Positions 1 to 9,030 of a stretch of 64,000 bases of DNA are shown one piece after another; position 1 is the first letter of the stretch; the number at the start of each line of letters is the position of its first letter. The notes under the pieces are model-generated. The model had not been told where the DNA came from and searched no databases. It saw nothing but the letters and a program-made list of their open reading frames with translations. The stretch is from positions 83,810-147,809 of the forward strand of contig JAEWRL010000087.1 of the NCBI GenBank assembly GCA_023398955.1. Reading direction: 5' to 3'. The position numbers and the translations under genes are program-made. This DNA is from Pseudomonadota bacterium (GTDB lineage Bacteria; Myxococcota_A; Polyangia; Polyangiales; Polyangiaceae).

Positions 1-935
1 AGGAGCGCTTCGTCCTCCCGGAGCAGGCGCTCGCCGTTCTCCTGACACGCCCTGACCGCGCCGAGCCGCGAGGCGGCCGTTCCGACGAATGGTAACTGGT
101 GGACGAAGTCCTCGCTCAACCAGCGCAGGGGGCGCCGCGTCGGGTGCTCGAGGCGCATTAGTGTGCGTAGCATCAACCCGTCGAGGGGGACCGTCCCCGA
201 GTGGTTCGCGACAAGTAGGCAGCGCCCCGCCTTGGGCACGCGCTCCAAACCCTCGTGTTCGACCCTGAAGTATTTGCGGTAGAGCAAGTCGAGGAAAGGG
301 ATGACCCTCCGCTCGAACTCGGGATCGAGGCCGTAGCCGTCCTGGGGCTCTGGGTTGCGGTGTGGTTGAGGTGACCAATGCCTGAGGAAGAACGGACTCG
401 CGAGCAGGCGGCGCTGGGATCGGGCGCGAGGGTCGGATACCTCCAGCCGCTTTTCAGTCGCCTCCTTCTCGGCTGCGGCACCCGTCGATGCGTGGGACAT
501 GGCCCTGTCGCTGCTTGTCGTGGCGTTGGGCTGGGTCGCGATGTGCTCCAGGTGAAGCATGCGGTCGAGCCGCTCCTCAAGGGCCTGCATCTGCCCCCGG
601 ACGTCCTCGGCCGCGTGTGCGTCGAACCAGCTCTCGCCTGTGATCTCCGGCTCGTCCGCGCCCGCGGCTGATGAACCGATCGCGAACCCCGACACGGGAT
701 CGATGGTGGGTGCTGGAGTCCAGGAGAAAGAGCTCGGCTCGGAGGTGGGAGGAGTCTTGTCGCGCAGGGCCGGACGCCACTTTGTCACCATGCCATGGCT
801 CATGTCGAAGGACTCGAGGCGCCGCTGGCGGCGGCGGAAACGCATGCCGAGTCTCCCAGGAGGGGGCCTATTCTCGTTGGTGCTCATCGAACTGTGTGGC
901 TCGCTGCCAGTCCCGCGAGGGGCGGTAAGGGTCAT
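1..935 (-). CDS. Lysophospholipid acyltransferase family protein, C-terminus cut by window edge
   Basis: An uninterrupted minus-strand frame runs from ATG 935 off the left edge (311 codons visible). About 200 N-terminal residues are Pro/Ser/Arg-rich and look disordered, with a short coiled-coil-like stretch near residue 110. A PlsC-type domain then begins, with NHSGTVPLD at about residues 244-252. That is the NHSG...D form with a six-residue His-Asp gap seen in some lysophospholipid acyltransferases. Such enzymes move an acyl chain from CoA or ACP to a lysolipid at the inner membrane. The start codon overlaps the stop of the upstream dehydrogenase as ATGA, which fixes the start and implies translational coupling. 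The exact acceptor cannot be told, and the C-terminal half is outside the window. Confidence 0.8.
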   Translation of the reverse strand, partial: MTLTAPRGTGSEPHSSMSTNENRPPPGRLGMRFRRRQRRLESFDMSHGMVTKWRPALRDKTPPTSEPSSFSWTPAPTIDPVSGFAIGSSAAGADEPEITGESWFDAHAAEDVRGQMQALEERLDRMLHLEHIATQPNATTSSDRAMSHASTGAAAEKEATEKRLEVSDPRARSQRRLLASPFFLRHWSPQPHRNPEPQDGYGLDPEFERRVIPFLDLLYRKYFRVEHEGLERVPKAGRCLLVANHSGTVPLDGLMLRTLMRLEHPTRRPLRWLSEDFVHQLPFVGTAASRLGAVRACQENGERLLREDEAL

Positions 936-2014
936 GGCGCTGGGGTGGGTACGAGACGCGCAGCGCGCAAGCGCCTTGCACTCGCGAACTCCGAAACCGT
1001 CTCTGTAATCGTGTAGAAAGGATCGAATCCAAGTGTCTTCCGCGCCAGGGAGGTGTCCGTGACGCAGAGGTACTGGAGGTGGTCGAGGAAGCTTGGGGGA
1101 GCGCTGCTGAGGCGAGCTGCCCAGAGGGCGCTGAGCGCCGCTTCTACGAGGACGCGCGGCATGGGGAGCGCACGCGCGCCAGCGCTCTTTATCATCTTCG
1201 ACAGGGGCAATACGCCCCGGCTTGCGATGTTGAAGATGCCGGAAGCGTCTGCTTCGACGGCGAGTCGGAAGGCGGCCACGGCATCCGCTTCGTGAAGCAC
1301 CTGCCACAAGGGATCGAACCCGAGGATCGTTGGGATCCCCCGTAGCGAAAGGTACCGGGTCAGTACGTTGGTGACGGTGGGTCCAAGTATCGGAGCCGTG
1401 CGGAGGATCGTGGCTAGACGGCCACTTCCGGGGCGTCCGAAGCGCAAAACCTCTTCCTCTGCATCAATCTTGCTCGCGAAGAAGAGATCGCGCTGGCGCG
1501 CCCCCAACGGGTGTCGTTCGGAGATGTAGTTTGGGTTATTGGGGCGTGCGCCGTAGAGCATCGTCTGGCTCCACATGACAATCTTGCGCACTCCGGCTCT
1601 GCGACAGCCATTGACTAGGTGGAATGTGCCGACGCTTTCGAGCTCGTGGCTAAGGATGGAGTCCGCGCGCGGCGATGACCGGAAGGCGAGGTGGAGCACC
1701 GCCTCCACGCGCTCACGCACCAGCGCGTCGGCGAGTGTCGGCGCGCTCCGTTCGTCAGCGAGGTCGAGCTCGCAGTGCGTCGTCTTGGAGCCCGCCGTCT
1801 CTGGCTTTGCCACATCGAGGCAGACGATGCGTTCGACGGCCACGTCCTCTTCCAGCAATCCCACCAGGTGGCGCCCGAGGTGACTTGCCGCTCCCGTGAT
1901 CCCCACGACCGCGGGCATGTTCAGCGGGCGCGCCTCGCGCTCGCGGCTGGCGCGCACTTCTCGGGGGGGCGTCTCTCGATCTTGCACTAGCTCGTCGGAC
2001 GGGACACTGGCCAT
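932..2014 (-). CDS. NAD-dependent epimerase/dehydratase (extended SDR)
   Basis: The 360-residue protein has a Rossmann fold starting near residue 35 with GITGAASHLGR, the NAD(P)-binding glycine motif of extended short-chain dehydrogenases, and an acidic residue after beta 2 (CLDVAKPE) that suggests NAD. The region aligning with the usual YxxxK catalytic pair reads FFASK, so the lysine is present but the tyrosine appears replaced by phenylalanine. It is translationally coupled (ATGA) to the acyltransferase downstream, so a role in lipid modification is plausible. The longest start is used. ATG 1918 (MPAVVGITG) begins directly at the Rossmann fold and is an equally good start, since neither has a clear ribosome binding site. 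Confidence 0.75.
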   Translation of the reverse strand: MASVPSDELVQDRETPPREVRASREREARPLNMPAVVGITGAASHLGRHLVGLLEEDVAVERIVCLDVAKPETAGSKTTHCELDLADERSAPTLADALVRERVEAVLHLAFRSSPRADSILSHELESVGTFHLVNGCRRAGVRKIVMWSQTMLYGARPNNPNYISERHPLGARQRDLFFASKIDAEEEVLRFGRPGSGRLATILRTAPILGPTVTNVLTRYLSLRGIPTILGFDPLWQVLHEADAVAAFRLAVEADASGIFNIASRGVLPLSKMIKSAGARALPMPRVLVEAALSALWAARLSSAPPSFLDHLQYLCVTDTSLARKTLGFDPFYTITETVSEFASARRLRAARLVPTPAP

Positions 2015-2612
2015 CGCTCAGGGGCACGGTAGTTCAGTCGCAGCAAAAAAGAAGGCTCCATTTGTCCGGTCCGCACATTCTTGTTGGCGGGGCGAGCAAA
2101 TGTGCGCGGCATCCCGGAGAAAAGCGCCGGCTGAGCGACAAGGTGCGCGTCCTTCCGCCAAGCCGTCAATTTGCTGACCTGAGAGGCCGGCGGGCCGCGC
2201 TGGCAAGCGACCTGTACCGGTTAGTCAGCGATGGCGATGCGATGATCCGACCTCCGTTGTTGCGACATGGAAGCGAGCGAGGTCCGTTGGCGGTCAAGGA
2301 GCAGCTCACCGGACCAGTGAGGCTCACGGACCCGGTAACCAACCATCCATCCAGTTGTGGTGGACCATGCTGAAGCGCGTGCTGAATCGACATCCATACA
2401 TGTTACCGCACAGTGAGGAACGGTGCGCTGACACGCGCGCGGTCACTTCCGGGCCAAGTTACAATGGTCTCGATGTGGTCGAGCGTGCGTCCTAGAGCGC
2501 AGTCCTAAGAGCACAACCCAGAGCATACGACGGAGAATCAGGGCAATGGCGACCCGCGAAAACCCAAATGTACGGGTGCGCCCGTGCGAGCACGAAGATA
2601 GACTGGAGCAAG
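2015..2612. other. Intergenic region, no supported gene
   Basis: This 600-base divergent spacer lies between the dehydrogenase and the kinase. Short open frames exist on both strands but none has a ribosome binding site or a recognisable protein. Promoters for both flanking genes should lie here, but I see no sigma-70 or sigma-54 consensus I would defend. Confidence 0.5.
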
Positions 2613-4682
2613 ATGGCTGAACCCCGTTTGCATCCGGCAATGCGCGTCGGGCCCTACGAGCTCCTTGAACGCATTGGCAGCGGCGGGATGGCGGAGATAT
2701 ACGTCGCGAGGGAGAACACTGCCGAGTCCCGACTCGGTCGCGTTGCGATAAAACGGATCTTGCCGCAGCTAGCCAAGGACCATCGATTCGTCGCAATGTT
2801 CTGCGATGAGGCGCGGATCTGCGCCGCGCTCTCGCATCCGAACATCGTCAGGGTCGTCGACTTTGGCGAGCACGATGGCGACCTCTTTATCGCCATGGAG
2901 TACGTCGAAGGGGTCTCTTGCGCGAAGCTGCTGCGTGCAGTGGCCGCGCGGGGGCAGCGCTTTCCCATCGGCGCCGCGCTCTACATCATGGAACAGGTGC
3001 TCAAGGCGCTCGAGTATGCTCATGAGGCGCAGGACGAGCATGGCCGCGCGCTGGGACTAGTTCATCGGGACGTCTCTCCGGGGAACATCATGGTCAGTCG
3101 CGCTGGCGAGGTGAAGCTGACGGACTTCGGCATCGTCCGTAGCGAGTTCGTGGCGCGGCGCACGTATCCCGGGGAGTTGAAGGGCAAGATCGGCTATATG
3201 GCGCCGGAGCAGGTCGTTGGCGCCGAGGTGGATCGTCGAACCGATCTGTTCGCCATTGGCATTGTCCTCAGCGAGATGCTCGTTGCACGTCCGCTTTTCC
3301 CGGGTCCCTCGGAGATGGAGATCCTCACCCGTATCTACGAGGCGAACATCGACGTGTTGGAGCACCACGGCAAAGACTTGCCAGCCTGCCTGCTCCAGCT
3401 GCTGCGGCGCGCGCTCGCGCGGAGGCGAGAGGATCGCTTCCAGAACGCTGGGGAGTTCCTGCAGGCAGTAGCAGGTGTGGCCGGCGAGCTCGACTATGAG
3501 GTGGACGAGCGCCTGCTCCTGCCCTGGTTGACCGCGCTCGCCGTGATTCCTACCGGGAGCGGCATGCGCCAGGCGGCTCGGCTGCCCGGCAACCCCGTTG
3601 TGACGGAACCCGGGTCGGTGCTGGCCCGAACGGAAGCTGCCGACGTCGAGCAGCTGTTGCGGCAGCCTCTCGTTCCGCGGCGCAGCCGTCCTGCGACCGC
3701 TGGCTCGGGCTCTGGACTCTCGCTGCTCGATCGACCGGCTCGCAGCACTCGCCGCATCTACCGTGTGCGAACCACGCGCGGAGCAGTGGGAGTCTTCTCC
3801 CTTGGAGAGCTCCTCGAGCAGGTCGCCACGGGCCGCCTAGGCGCAGCCGCTACGGTTCGCACGAGCGAGGGCCGAACTCGGCAGCTCGGCGAGATCCCTG
3901 CCGTAGCGCGACTCCTCAGCGGGGCAGCTTACCGCTTCGGGACTCCCAGCGACGACCAAAGTTCCTGGGCGCAGCCCATCGAGCGTTGGCGCCTGCCTGC
4001 GGTGCTTTATCGAATGTGTGGCGGCCGCGCAAACGGCATGCTGAGTGTGCGGGATGGGGAATTCGAGAAGCGTGTCTTCTGGGTTGGAGGCGTACCACGC
4101 GCCATCAGCTCTACCTCGAGCCAGGAGTTGTTCGGGGCTCGCCTTGTACGTGCTGGTGTCATCTCGGCGGCGCAGCTCCAACACGCCCTCGACAGCATAT
4201 CGGAGACCTCCCACCAACGGATCGGGGAGGTGCTCACCATGCGGCGGGATCTGGACTCGGCGGAGCTCTTGCGGCAGCTCGTCCTTCAGTTCCGGGATCG
4301 GTTCGCGGACCTTGGCACTCGAGGTCGAGGACAGTTGGTCTTTTTCCCGGACGTTAAGCACGAGCTTCCGCTGCCTCAGTTCGCGGGGCCCGAGCTCGTC
4401 ACCCGCATGGTGCGAGCACACTACGGTGATGGGGAGATCGAGCGCCTGCTCGAGCCTGCGCACGATGCGCCCTTGGCGCCAGCACCCAACCGGCTGTTGG
4501 CTCTCGAGCGTCTCGGCCTGGACGCCGACGAAACGCGCGTCCTCGAGGCCGCGCCCGGAGTGCTGCGCATGGATTCTCTCTACGCAGCGGCCGCCGAGCG
4601 CTACGAGATCCCGCCCGAGGTCGTGCGGCGCGCGATCCTGATAGGATTGTCATCGGGATGGATCGTCAGTCCCGCGTGGTAG
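2613..4682 (+). CDS. Serine/threonine protein kinase with C-terminal DUF4388-like domain
   Basis: This is a 689-residue protein. An N-terminal Hanks-type kinase domain (about residues 14-290) has the glycine loop IGSGGMAEIY, VAIK with Lys47, HRD at 151-153 and DFG at 171-173, so it should be catalytically active. Near residues 370-430 there is a small domain (FSLGELLEQV...) like those that follow many myxobacterial kinases. Residues about 450-600 resemble DUF4388 (PATAN-like), often a protein-interaction module in signalling proteins. No membrane segment is seen, so it is probably cytoplasmic. ATG 2613 is preferred over the upstream ATG 2568 because GGAG lies four bases before it and the kinase fold starts directly after. 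It stands alone, so its substrates are unknown. Confidence 0.9.
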   Translation: MAEPRLHPAMRVGPYELLERIGSGGMAEIYVARENTAESRLGRVAIKRILPQLAKDHRFVAMFCDEARICAALSHPNIVRVVDFGEHDGDLFIAMEYVEGVSCAKLLRAVAARGQRFPIGAALYIMEQVLKALEYAHEAQDEHGRALGLVHRDVSPGNIMVSRAGEVKLTDFGIVRSEFVARRTYPGELKGKIGYMAPEQVVGAEVDRRTDLFAIGIVLSEMLVARPLFPGPSEMEILTRIYEANIDVLEHHGKDLPACLLQLLRRALARRREDRFQNAGEFLQAVAGVAGELDYEVDERLLLPWLTALAVIPTGSGMRQAARLPGNPVVTEPGSVLARTEAADVEQLLRQPLVPRRSRPATAGSGSGLSLLDRPARSTRRIYRVRTTRGAVGVFSLGELLEQVATGRLGAAATVRTSEGRTRQLGEIPAVARLLSGAAYRFGTPSDDQSSWAQPIERWRLPAVLYRMCGGRANGMLSVRDGEFEKRVFWVGGVPRAISSTSSQELFGARLVRAGVISAAQLQHALDSISETSHQRIGEVLTMRRDLDSAELLRQLVLQFRDRFADLGTRGRGQLVFFPDVKHELPLPQFAGPELVTRMVRAHYGDGEIERLLEPAHDAPLAPAPNRLLALERLGLDADETRVLEAAPGVLRMDSLYAAAAERYEIPPEVVRRAILIGLSSGWIVSPAW

Positions 4683-5216
4683 TGGGTGGCAGTCCCGTGC
4701 TCGAGTGACGCCCCGTGCGACGACCCTTGCGGGCTGTGCGGGCTGGTGACGAGCCGCTGAAGCGGGCGTTCGCGCTGCACGTCGCAATTGGCCAAGGGCA
4801 CGAGGTCCGGGGATGCGGGGATGCGGGGATGCGGGGATGCGGGGATGAGCTTGACGCTCTCTTGCGGCGCGTCCCTCACTGCGCTGCCGATCTGGTGATA
4901 GTATGCTTTGAGGGGTTCGGTGATGTGCGCGGGCGGGACGGGCGCAGAACTGGGACTGCACGAGGGGAAGCAGATTGACTAGGTTTCGGTCCATGGACCG
5001 GTTGGCGCGCCAAAAAAACGACGCATCCCCGTATTTTCTATTTGATGTTGTCCTGCAACCTCATGCACGGTGCTTCTGGGTGGTTGGCGCATACGCGTTG
5101 TTGGAACAATGAGTTCCGAGTACCACCCGAGCTCGAGCAACAAACAAGGAAGTGAGCCCCGGGCAGCGGCCACCGCCCGGAGCTCGCTGACTCCAAGAGC
5201 ATAACAAGGAGACAGC
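4683..5216. other. Intergenic region with a short tandem repeat
   Basis: I see no convincing gene between the kinase and the small gene pair. The main structure is the 8-bp tandem repeat listed separately. The last bases carry a good ribosome binding site for the small gene at 5217. Confidence 0.5.
4809..4847. repeat. 8-bp tandem repeat, about five copies
   Basis: The unit GGGGATGC is repeated four times exactly, followed by a fifth copy that diverges in its last base. It sits in non-coding DNA and could expand or contract by slippage. Confidence 0.9.
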
Positions 5217-5330
5217 ATGGAGACCTGTAGCACACTGAGCTTCTATTTGGGAAACACCAACGTTCCCTGGGGAAGCAGTTCCATTCGCCAGCAATGGCGC
5301 TGGAGCGATCCCCAGGAGGTGCGACCATGA
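5217..5330 (+). CDS. Very small protein (37 aa), coupled to the next gene
   Basis: The frame encodes 37 residues beginning METCSTLSFYLGN and rich in Trp and Ser. AAGGAG lies a few bases before the ATG. The stop overlaps the next start as ATGA, and the coding region itself contains the AGGAGG ribosome binding site of that gene. This arrangement argues for a real translated frame or a leader controlling the next gene. No Sec signal or known family is recognised. Confidence 0.45.
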   Translation: METCSTLSFYLGNTNVPWGSSSIRQQWRWSDPQEVRP

Positions 5331-5581
5331 AGCACATCGATGACGATGCGCTGCGGCGCGCCGAATACAGCCGTGGAACTCTACTCACGCGGGCCACTGG
5401 GTCGCTCCAGGGCATCGCTCGGCGAGCGGACGAGCTGCACTGGGACGATCCGGGGCTAGCTGCCGCGGAGCTCCGCGGGGCTGTGTTGGAAGGGCTACTC
5501 GCGTTGGCACAGATGGCGGAGGTTGCTGGCTTCTTCGACGGGATGGCAACGGTCCGCTTTTGTAGCCTGGACGACGACTGA
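5327..5581 (+). CDS. Small helical hypothetical protein (84 aa)
   Basis: The protein starts at ATG 5327, seven bases after a perfect AGGAGG. It begins MKHIDDDALRRAEYSRG and ends in a run of acidic residues. It is Ala/Leu-rich, probably all-helical, soluble, with no signal peptide or Cys/His metal motif. The start overlaps the stop of the 37-residue gene upstream, so the two should be co-translated. I do not recognise the family. Confidence 0.65.
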   Translation: MKHIDDDALRRAEYSRGTLLTRATGSLQGIARRADELHWDDPGLAAAELRGAVLEGLLALAQMAEVAGFFDGMATVRFCSLDDD

Positions 5582-5605
5582 GCCAGCTTCGGGGCGCTGC
5601 TCCGC

Positions 5606-5755
5606 TCACGAGGGCTGCCGTTCCGTGGGGTAGGGTGGCGAGCCGCACCGCGTGCCGTCCCGACAGTTGCGGCATGGCTCGAACTCGGTGGGCACGCGCA
5701 GGCGGGTGGCTGGTTCGCCGATGATGAACAGGGCCATGGCTCCCCGGACATGCAT
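5606..5755 (-). CDS. Possible small Cys-containing protein, perhaps the end of a broken gene
   Basis: From ATG 5755 the frame gives 49 residues including FEPCRNCRDGTRCGSP, a CxxC-then-Cys pattern. The same frame stays open upstream to 5878 and there encodes CHGAARLCVPCRAPG, another Cys cluster, but has no ATG or GTG start. Either translation starts at 5755 (a weak AGGA lies upstream) or this is the C-terminus of a gene that has lost its start. The Cys clusters could bind zinc. Family unknown. Confidence 0.3.
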   Translation of the reverse strand: MHVRGAMALFIIGEPATRLRVPTEFEPCRNCRDGTRCGSPPYPTERQPS

Positions 5756-5905
5756 TACGATGTCCTGCTTCAGGTGCGGTGGGGGAGGTCTGCCCGGGGC
5801 GCGGCACGGGACGCATAGCCGTGCCGCGCCATGACAGGCGCCGCCTCCGCCGCGCGAGCTGCGCTGCAGCCCTTGCGCTCAGCGCCTGAGGCTCGTGCAC
5901 TCTGG

Positions 5906-7267
5906 TCACGGCGCAGGGGCGGGATAGCCCCTGTCTTCAGTCATCTGTTCGATCCATGCACTGACAATGGCGACCCCCTCTTCGTCGACGAGGTGAGTCC
6001 CGAGGGCGGGCATGGCCGTCTCGGAGCCGCGCACGCGCATCCTCACGACGGAGAGACTGCGCTCTGGATCCAGAGGCATGAAGTCGTAGTAGCCCCCGTC
6101 CGGGATCTCGAGGCCGGTGAGCTCAGCGTTGGGGCTCGGGGCACGGTTCACCCCCGAGCTAACGGCGTCGGAATCGAGCGGACTTGTGAGTTCGCCCACC
6201 TCCAGTCGCAGGAAGAGCCCGCTGGGGCGCCCCGTCGCGTTGACGGTTTCGTTGTGGCAGCTCACGCCGCAGTTGGCGTGAAGATAGCCGAGGGCCGCCT
6301 TCTCCACTTCGTCGCCAGGTATGGCCGCGGATGACAGGTCGAGCCCCATGGGGAGGCCGTCGATCAGGTCGTTCTCCAACAGCCATTCACGAGTGATTCC
6401 GCTGGCACCTGGTCCCAACATCAGGAGGTCCCATCCGAGCACGAAATCGATACGTCCCGAGTGGCATGCCTTGCATTGCTCACGACTGGGGACGCCATGG
6501 CCCGTGCCGTGGAGGTTCTCGAGCCCCTCGTTGTGTTGGATGGCCTCGGTACCGTCTTCGTTCCAGATGTAGGTCGTGTAGACCCAGCCCAGCTCGTCTT
6601 TCCGCAGAAACCTCGTCTCTCCCAGATGCTGCTGGCCCTCGGGGCCCACGTAGAAGGTTTTCCAGAAGCGGGTCCCCACGGGATAGATAAAGTCGTCGGG
6701 ATCGCTCATGTCGATCCGGGCTCCCGCTGGCAGCGCCATATATCGCTCCTTCTCGGCGCCGTCGCTCCAAAGCTCGAAGGCTGGCACGTAGGCGTGGACC
6801 CCGCAGGCAAGGGTGCGCGCTTCCCAGTCACCGTACAGGCCGGTGCAACGGAGGTCTGCAGGGAGCACGGCCCCTTCCGGGATGTCGCAGTCATCCGGCG
6901 CCCGGAACTCAGCACAATCGCTGGGTGATCCAGCGCTGCCCGCGACTCCACTGCTGCCGCCCCCCGCTGTCCCGCTGCCGCCCCCCGCTGTCCCGCTGCC
7001 GCCCCTCGCTGTCCCGCTGGCGCCCCCCGCTGTCCCGCTGCCGCCGCCCCCCAGAGCGCCGCCGGTCGCAGCCGCCAAGGCACCTCCAATAGCGATGCCG
7101 CCACCGGTTGCGTCAGTCGCCATGGTTGCGCCGCCGATGTTCGTGCCGCCGCACGCGGACGCAGGAGGACACCTGGGCTCCGATGGCGCCGTTCCGCTCG
7201 AATCCGTACACGCGGCGGCCAGGAGAAACAATGGCAGCAATGCCACGGCCACGGAATGAGGCCTCAT
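5906..7267 (-). CDS. Lipoprotein c-type cytochrome, SO2930/HNE_0200-like
   Basis: This 453-residue lipoprotein has a signal peptide ending in a lipobox at about LAAAC and then a Gly/Ala/Ser linker encoded by short tandem DNA repeats (about 6950-7060). The mature domain has WSDGAEKERY, FWKTF, a classic haem site CKACH and a second, spaced-out CGVSCH. Together these match what I remember of the SO2930 (HNE_0200) family of c-type cytochromes. That family is often encoded beside PQQ-type sugar dehydrogenases, as here: the start overlaps the stop of the dehydrogenase gene (ATGA). The probable role is to accept electrons from sugar oxidation in the periplasm or at the outer membrane. The second haem site has an extra residue, so it may bind one haem rather than two. 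Confidence 0.75.
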   Translation of the reverse strand: MRPHSVAVALLPLFLLAAACTDSSGTAPSEPRCPPASACGGTNIGGATMATDATGGGIAIGGALAAATGGALGGGGSGTAGGASGTARGGSGTAGGGSGTAGGGSSGVAGSAGSPSDCAEFRAPDDCDIPEGAVLPADLRCTGLYGDWEARTLACGVHAYVPAFELWSDGAEKERYMALPAGARIDMSDPDDFIYPVGTRFWKTFYVGPEGQQHLGETRFLRKDELGWVYTTYIWNEDGTEAIQHNEGLENLHGTGHGVPSREQCKACHSGRIDFVLGWDLLMLGPGASGITREWLLENDLIDGLPMGLDLSSAAIPGDEVEKAALGYLHANCGVSCHNETVNATGRPSGLFLRLEVGELTSPLDSDAVSSGVNRAPSPNAELTGLEIPDGGYYDFMPLDPERSLSVVRMRVRGSETAMPALGTHLVDEEGVAIVSAWIEQMTEDRGYPAPAP

Positions 7268-9030
7268 GGTACCGGAACGATCTTCAGGAGAGCGTTGTTG
7301 TTGGCGGGAAGGTAGAGTTCGCCGTCACTGCCTACGATCACGGCGCCGACCTCGCCGAGCGCTGGCGCGCCGCCCTGCGGTAGGAAGCACGGATCATTGG
7401 GGAAGTTGGCGTCACAGCTCTTACGGATTCGGACCACGTCGGAGGTCACATCGCCGCATTGGTATAGTGCCCCCATGTCCCGGCCCGCGTAGTACTCTCC
7501 AAAGAGGTAGGCGCCATAGAGCTCGGGGATGGCGCTGCCGCGGTAAACGGTCCCACCGACTACGGCCACGACGAGATCGGCGGCCCCGGCATCGGCTCCG
7601 TGCGAGATGGTATGAATGGGAGGAGTGTGTGTCGAGCCAGGCCGTAGGCTCGTGGCTCCTGGGCACGTATCACCCGCGGTGCCCTCGAAATCGGGCCACC
7701 CGAAGTTCAAGGCGGGCGAATCCGAGGGAGCGAAGGAGATTTCTTCGAAGTCCCACTGTCCCACGTCCCCGATGTACAGGTCTCCCGTGAGCGAATCGAA
7801 GGAGAACCGGTACGGATTGCGTAGACCATAGTGAAGCACACGGGGGTCGCCGTCCTCGGCGAATGGATTGCCTGGAGCGCCGTGGGGAGCGGGTGCGCTA
7901 GGATCGAGTCGTAGGATCTTGCCATAGGGAACGGTGATGTCCTGCGGCACGCCCGGGTTTGCCGAGTTGCACTGGCCGCCGCCATCGCCCATCCCGACGT
8001 AGAGCATGCCATCCGGGCCGAACATGACGGTGCTGGCGTTGTGGAAGAGGTTCAGGTCTACGGGGCCGAGCGCGGGATCCTCCCCGCGAGGGGGTAGGTC
8101 GAGGATTTCGCGCCGTGATGCTGGATCGACGACGAACGGATCGGCCTGCGAACGGGTGTATTCGAGTACCAAGTCGTGGTCCGCAGTGGCCCCGGAGGTC
8201 GGGATCAAGGCCACGTAGACGCGACCGCTCGTCTCATAGTCGGGCGGGAAGGCGACGCTCAGGAGACCGCGCTCGTCGTAGCTAAAGTCGAGGTCCTGAA
8301 CCTCCTCGCTGACGTCGAGGAAGGGCGTCGGCAAGAGCGCACCATCCGTGAACACCCAGACGTGCCCGAGGATGTCGACGAGGTACCAGTCCTCCGAGCC
8401 CGGTGGCTGAGCAGCGTAGACCAACGCACCCAGTGACGGGTCCTCGACCACCACATCCAAGCCCAAGCGCCCTACGGGAGGCGGCTGGGTCGCGTCGCAG
8501 TCCGCGCTACCTGAGCCACCGAGGCCCGACGTTCCTCCGTCGAACGCGCCCGCTGCCCCACCGCTGTCGTTCTGCGTGCCGCCTTCTCCTGCTTCGGAAC
8601 CGGCGCTGCCCCCAGTATTCGCGGGGCCGCCACCGCCCGCAGAGCTCCATCCACCGCTCCCGTCCAGGGAGGTCCCGCCGGTTCCTGCCGAGCTGCCCCC
8701 CGTCGAGGGCGCTTCCCCCCCCGGTACGCCACCGGTCGTCCACGCGGCGCCAGCGGCAGCGACTCCACCGGCCGCCGACCCGCCGGTACTTGCGCTGGTT
8801 CCGCCCGTGCTCGCACCGGTACCTCCAGAGGCGGTGCTCGTTCGACCCCCTGTCTGACCCGATTGACCGCCGAGGCTGCTCGTGCCCCCAGTCAGTGAAG
8901 AGGAGCCAGCCGCCGTCCCCGACCCGCCGTCGTCACCGTCGGAGACGGTACACGCCGTCGATACGAGGGCCAGCAGTGCCATCGTTGGAAGAGCTACGCT
9001 GCAGCGCAGCGAGATCGGTGTAACCGTCAC
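7264..9030 (-). CDS. PQQ-dependent sugar dehydrogenase (GSDH family) lipoprotein
   Basis: This is a secreted lipoprotein of about 588 residues. After the lipobox (LVSTAC) comes a Gly/Ser/Thr linker of nearly 150 residues, then a six-bladed propeller of the glucose/sorbosone dehydrogenase family. Visible marks are VDILGHVWVF, DERGLLSVAFPP, LYVGMGDGGG, YGKILRLDPS, GLRNPYRFSFD and IGDVGQWDFEEI. Such enzymes oxidise aldoses or related sugars using PQQ and Ca2+. GTG 9030 is chosen because AAAGG lies seven bases upstream and the signal peptide follows. A longer frame to 9246 would add a non-secretory segment crossing a tandem duplication. It is coupled to the cytochrome gene downstream. Confidence 0.85.
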   Translation of the reverse strand: MTVTPISLRCSVALPTMALLALVSTACTVSDGDDGGSGTAAGSSSLTGGTSSLGGQSGQTGGRTSTASGGTGASTGGTSASTGGSAAGGVAAAGAAWTTGGVPGGEAPSTGGSSAGTGGTSLDGSGGWSSAGGGGPANTGGSAGSEAGEGGTQNDSGGAAGAFDGGTSGLGGSGSADCDATQPPPVGRLGLDVVVEDPSLGALVYAAQPPGSEDWYLVDILGHVWVFTDGALLPTPFLDVSEEVQDLDFSYDERGLLSVAFPPDYETSGRVYVALIPTSGATADHDLVLEYTRSQADPFVVDPASRREILDLPPRGEDPALGPVDLNLFHNASTVMFGPDGMLYVGMGDGGGQCNSANPGVPQDITVPYGKILRLDPSAPAPHGAPGNPFAEDGDPRVLHYGLRNPYRFSFDSLTGDLYIGDVGQWDFEEISFAPSDSPALNFGWPDFEGTAGDTCPGATSLRPGSTHTPPIHTISHGADAGAADLVVAVVGGTVYRGSAIPELYGAYLFGEYYAGRDMGALYQCGDVTSDVVRIRKSCDANFPNDPCFLPQGGAPALGEVGAVIVGSDGELYLPANNNALLKIVPVP

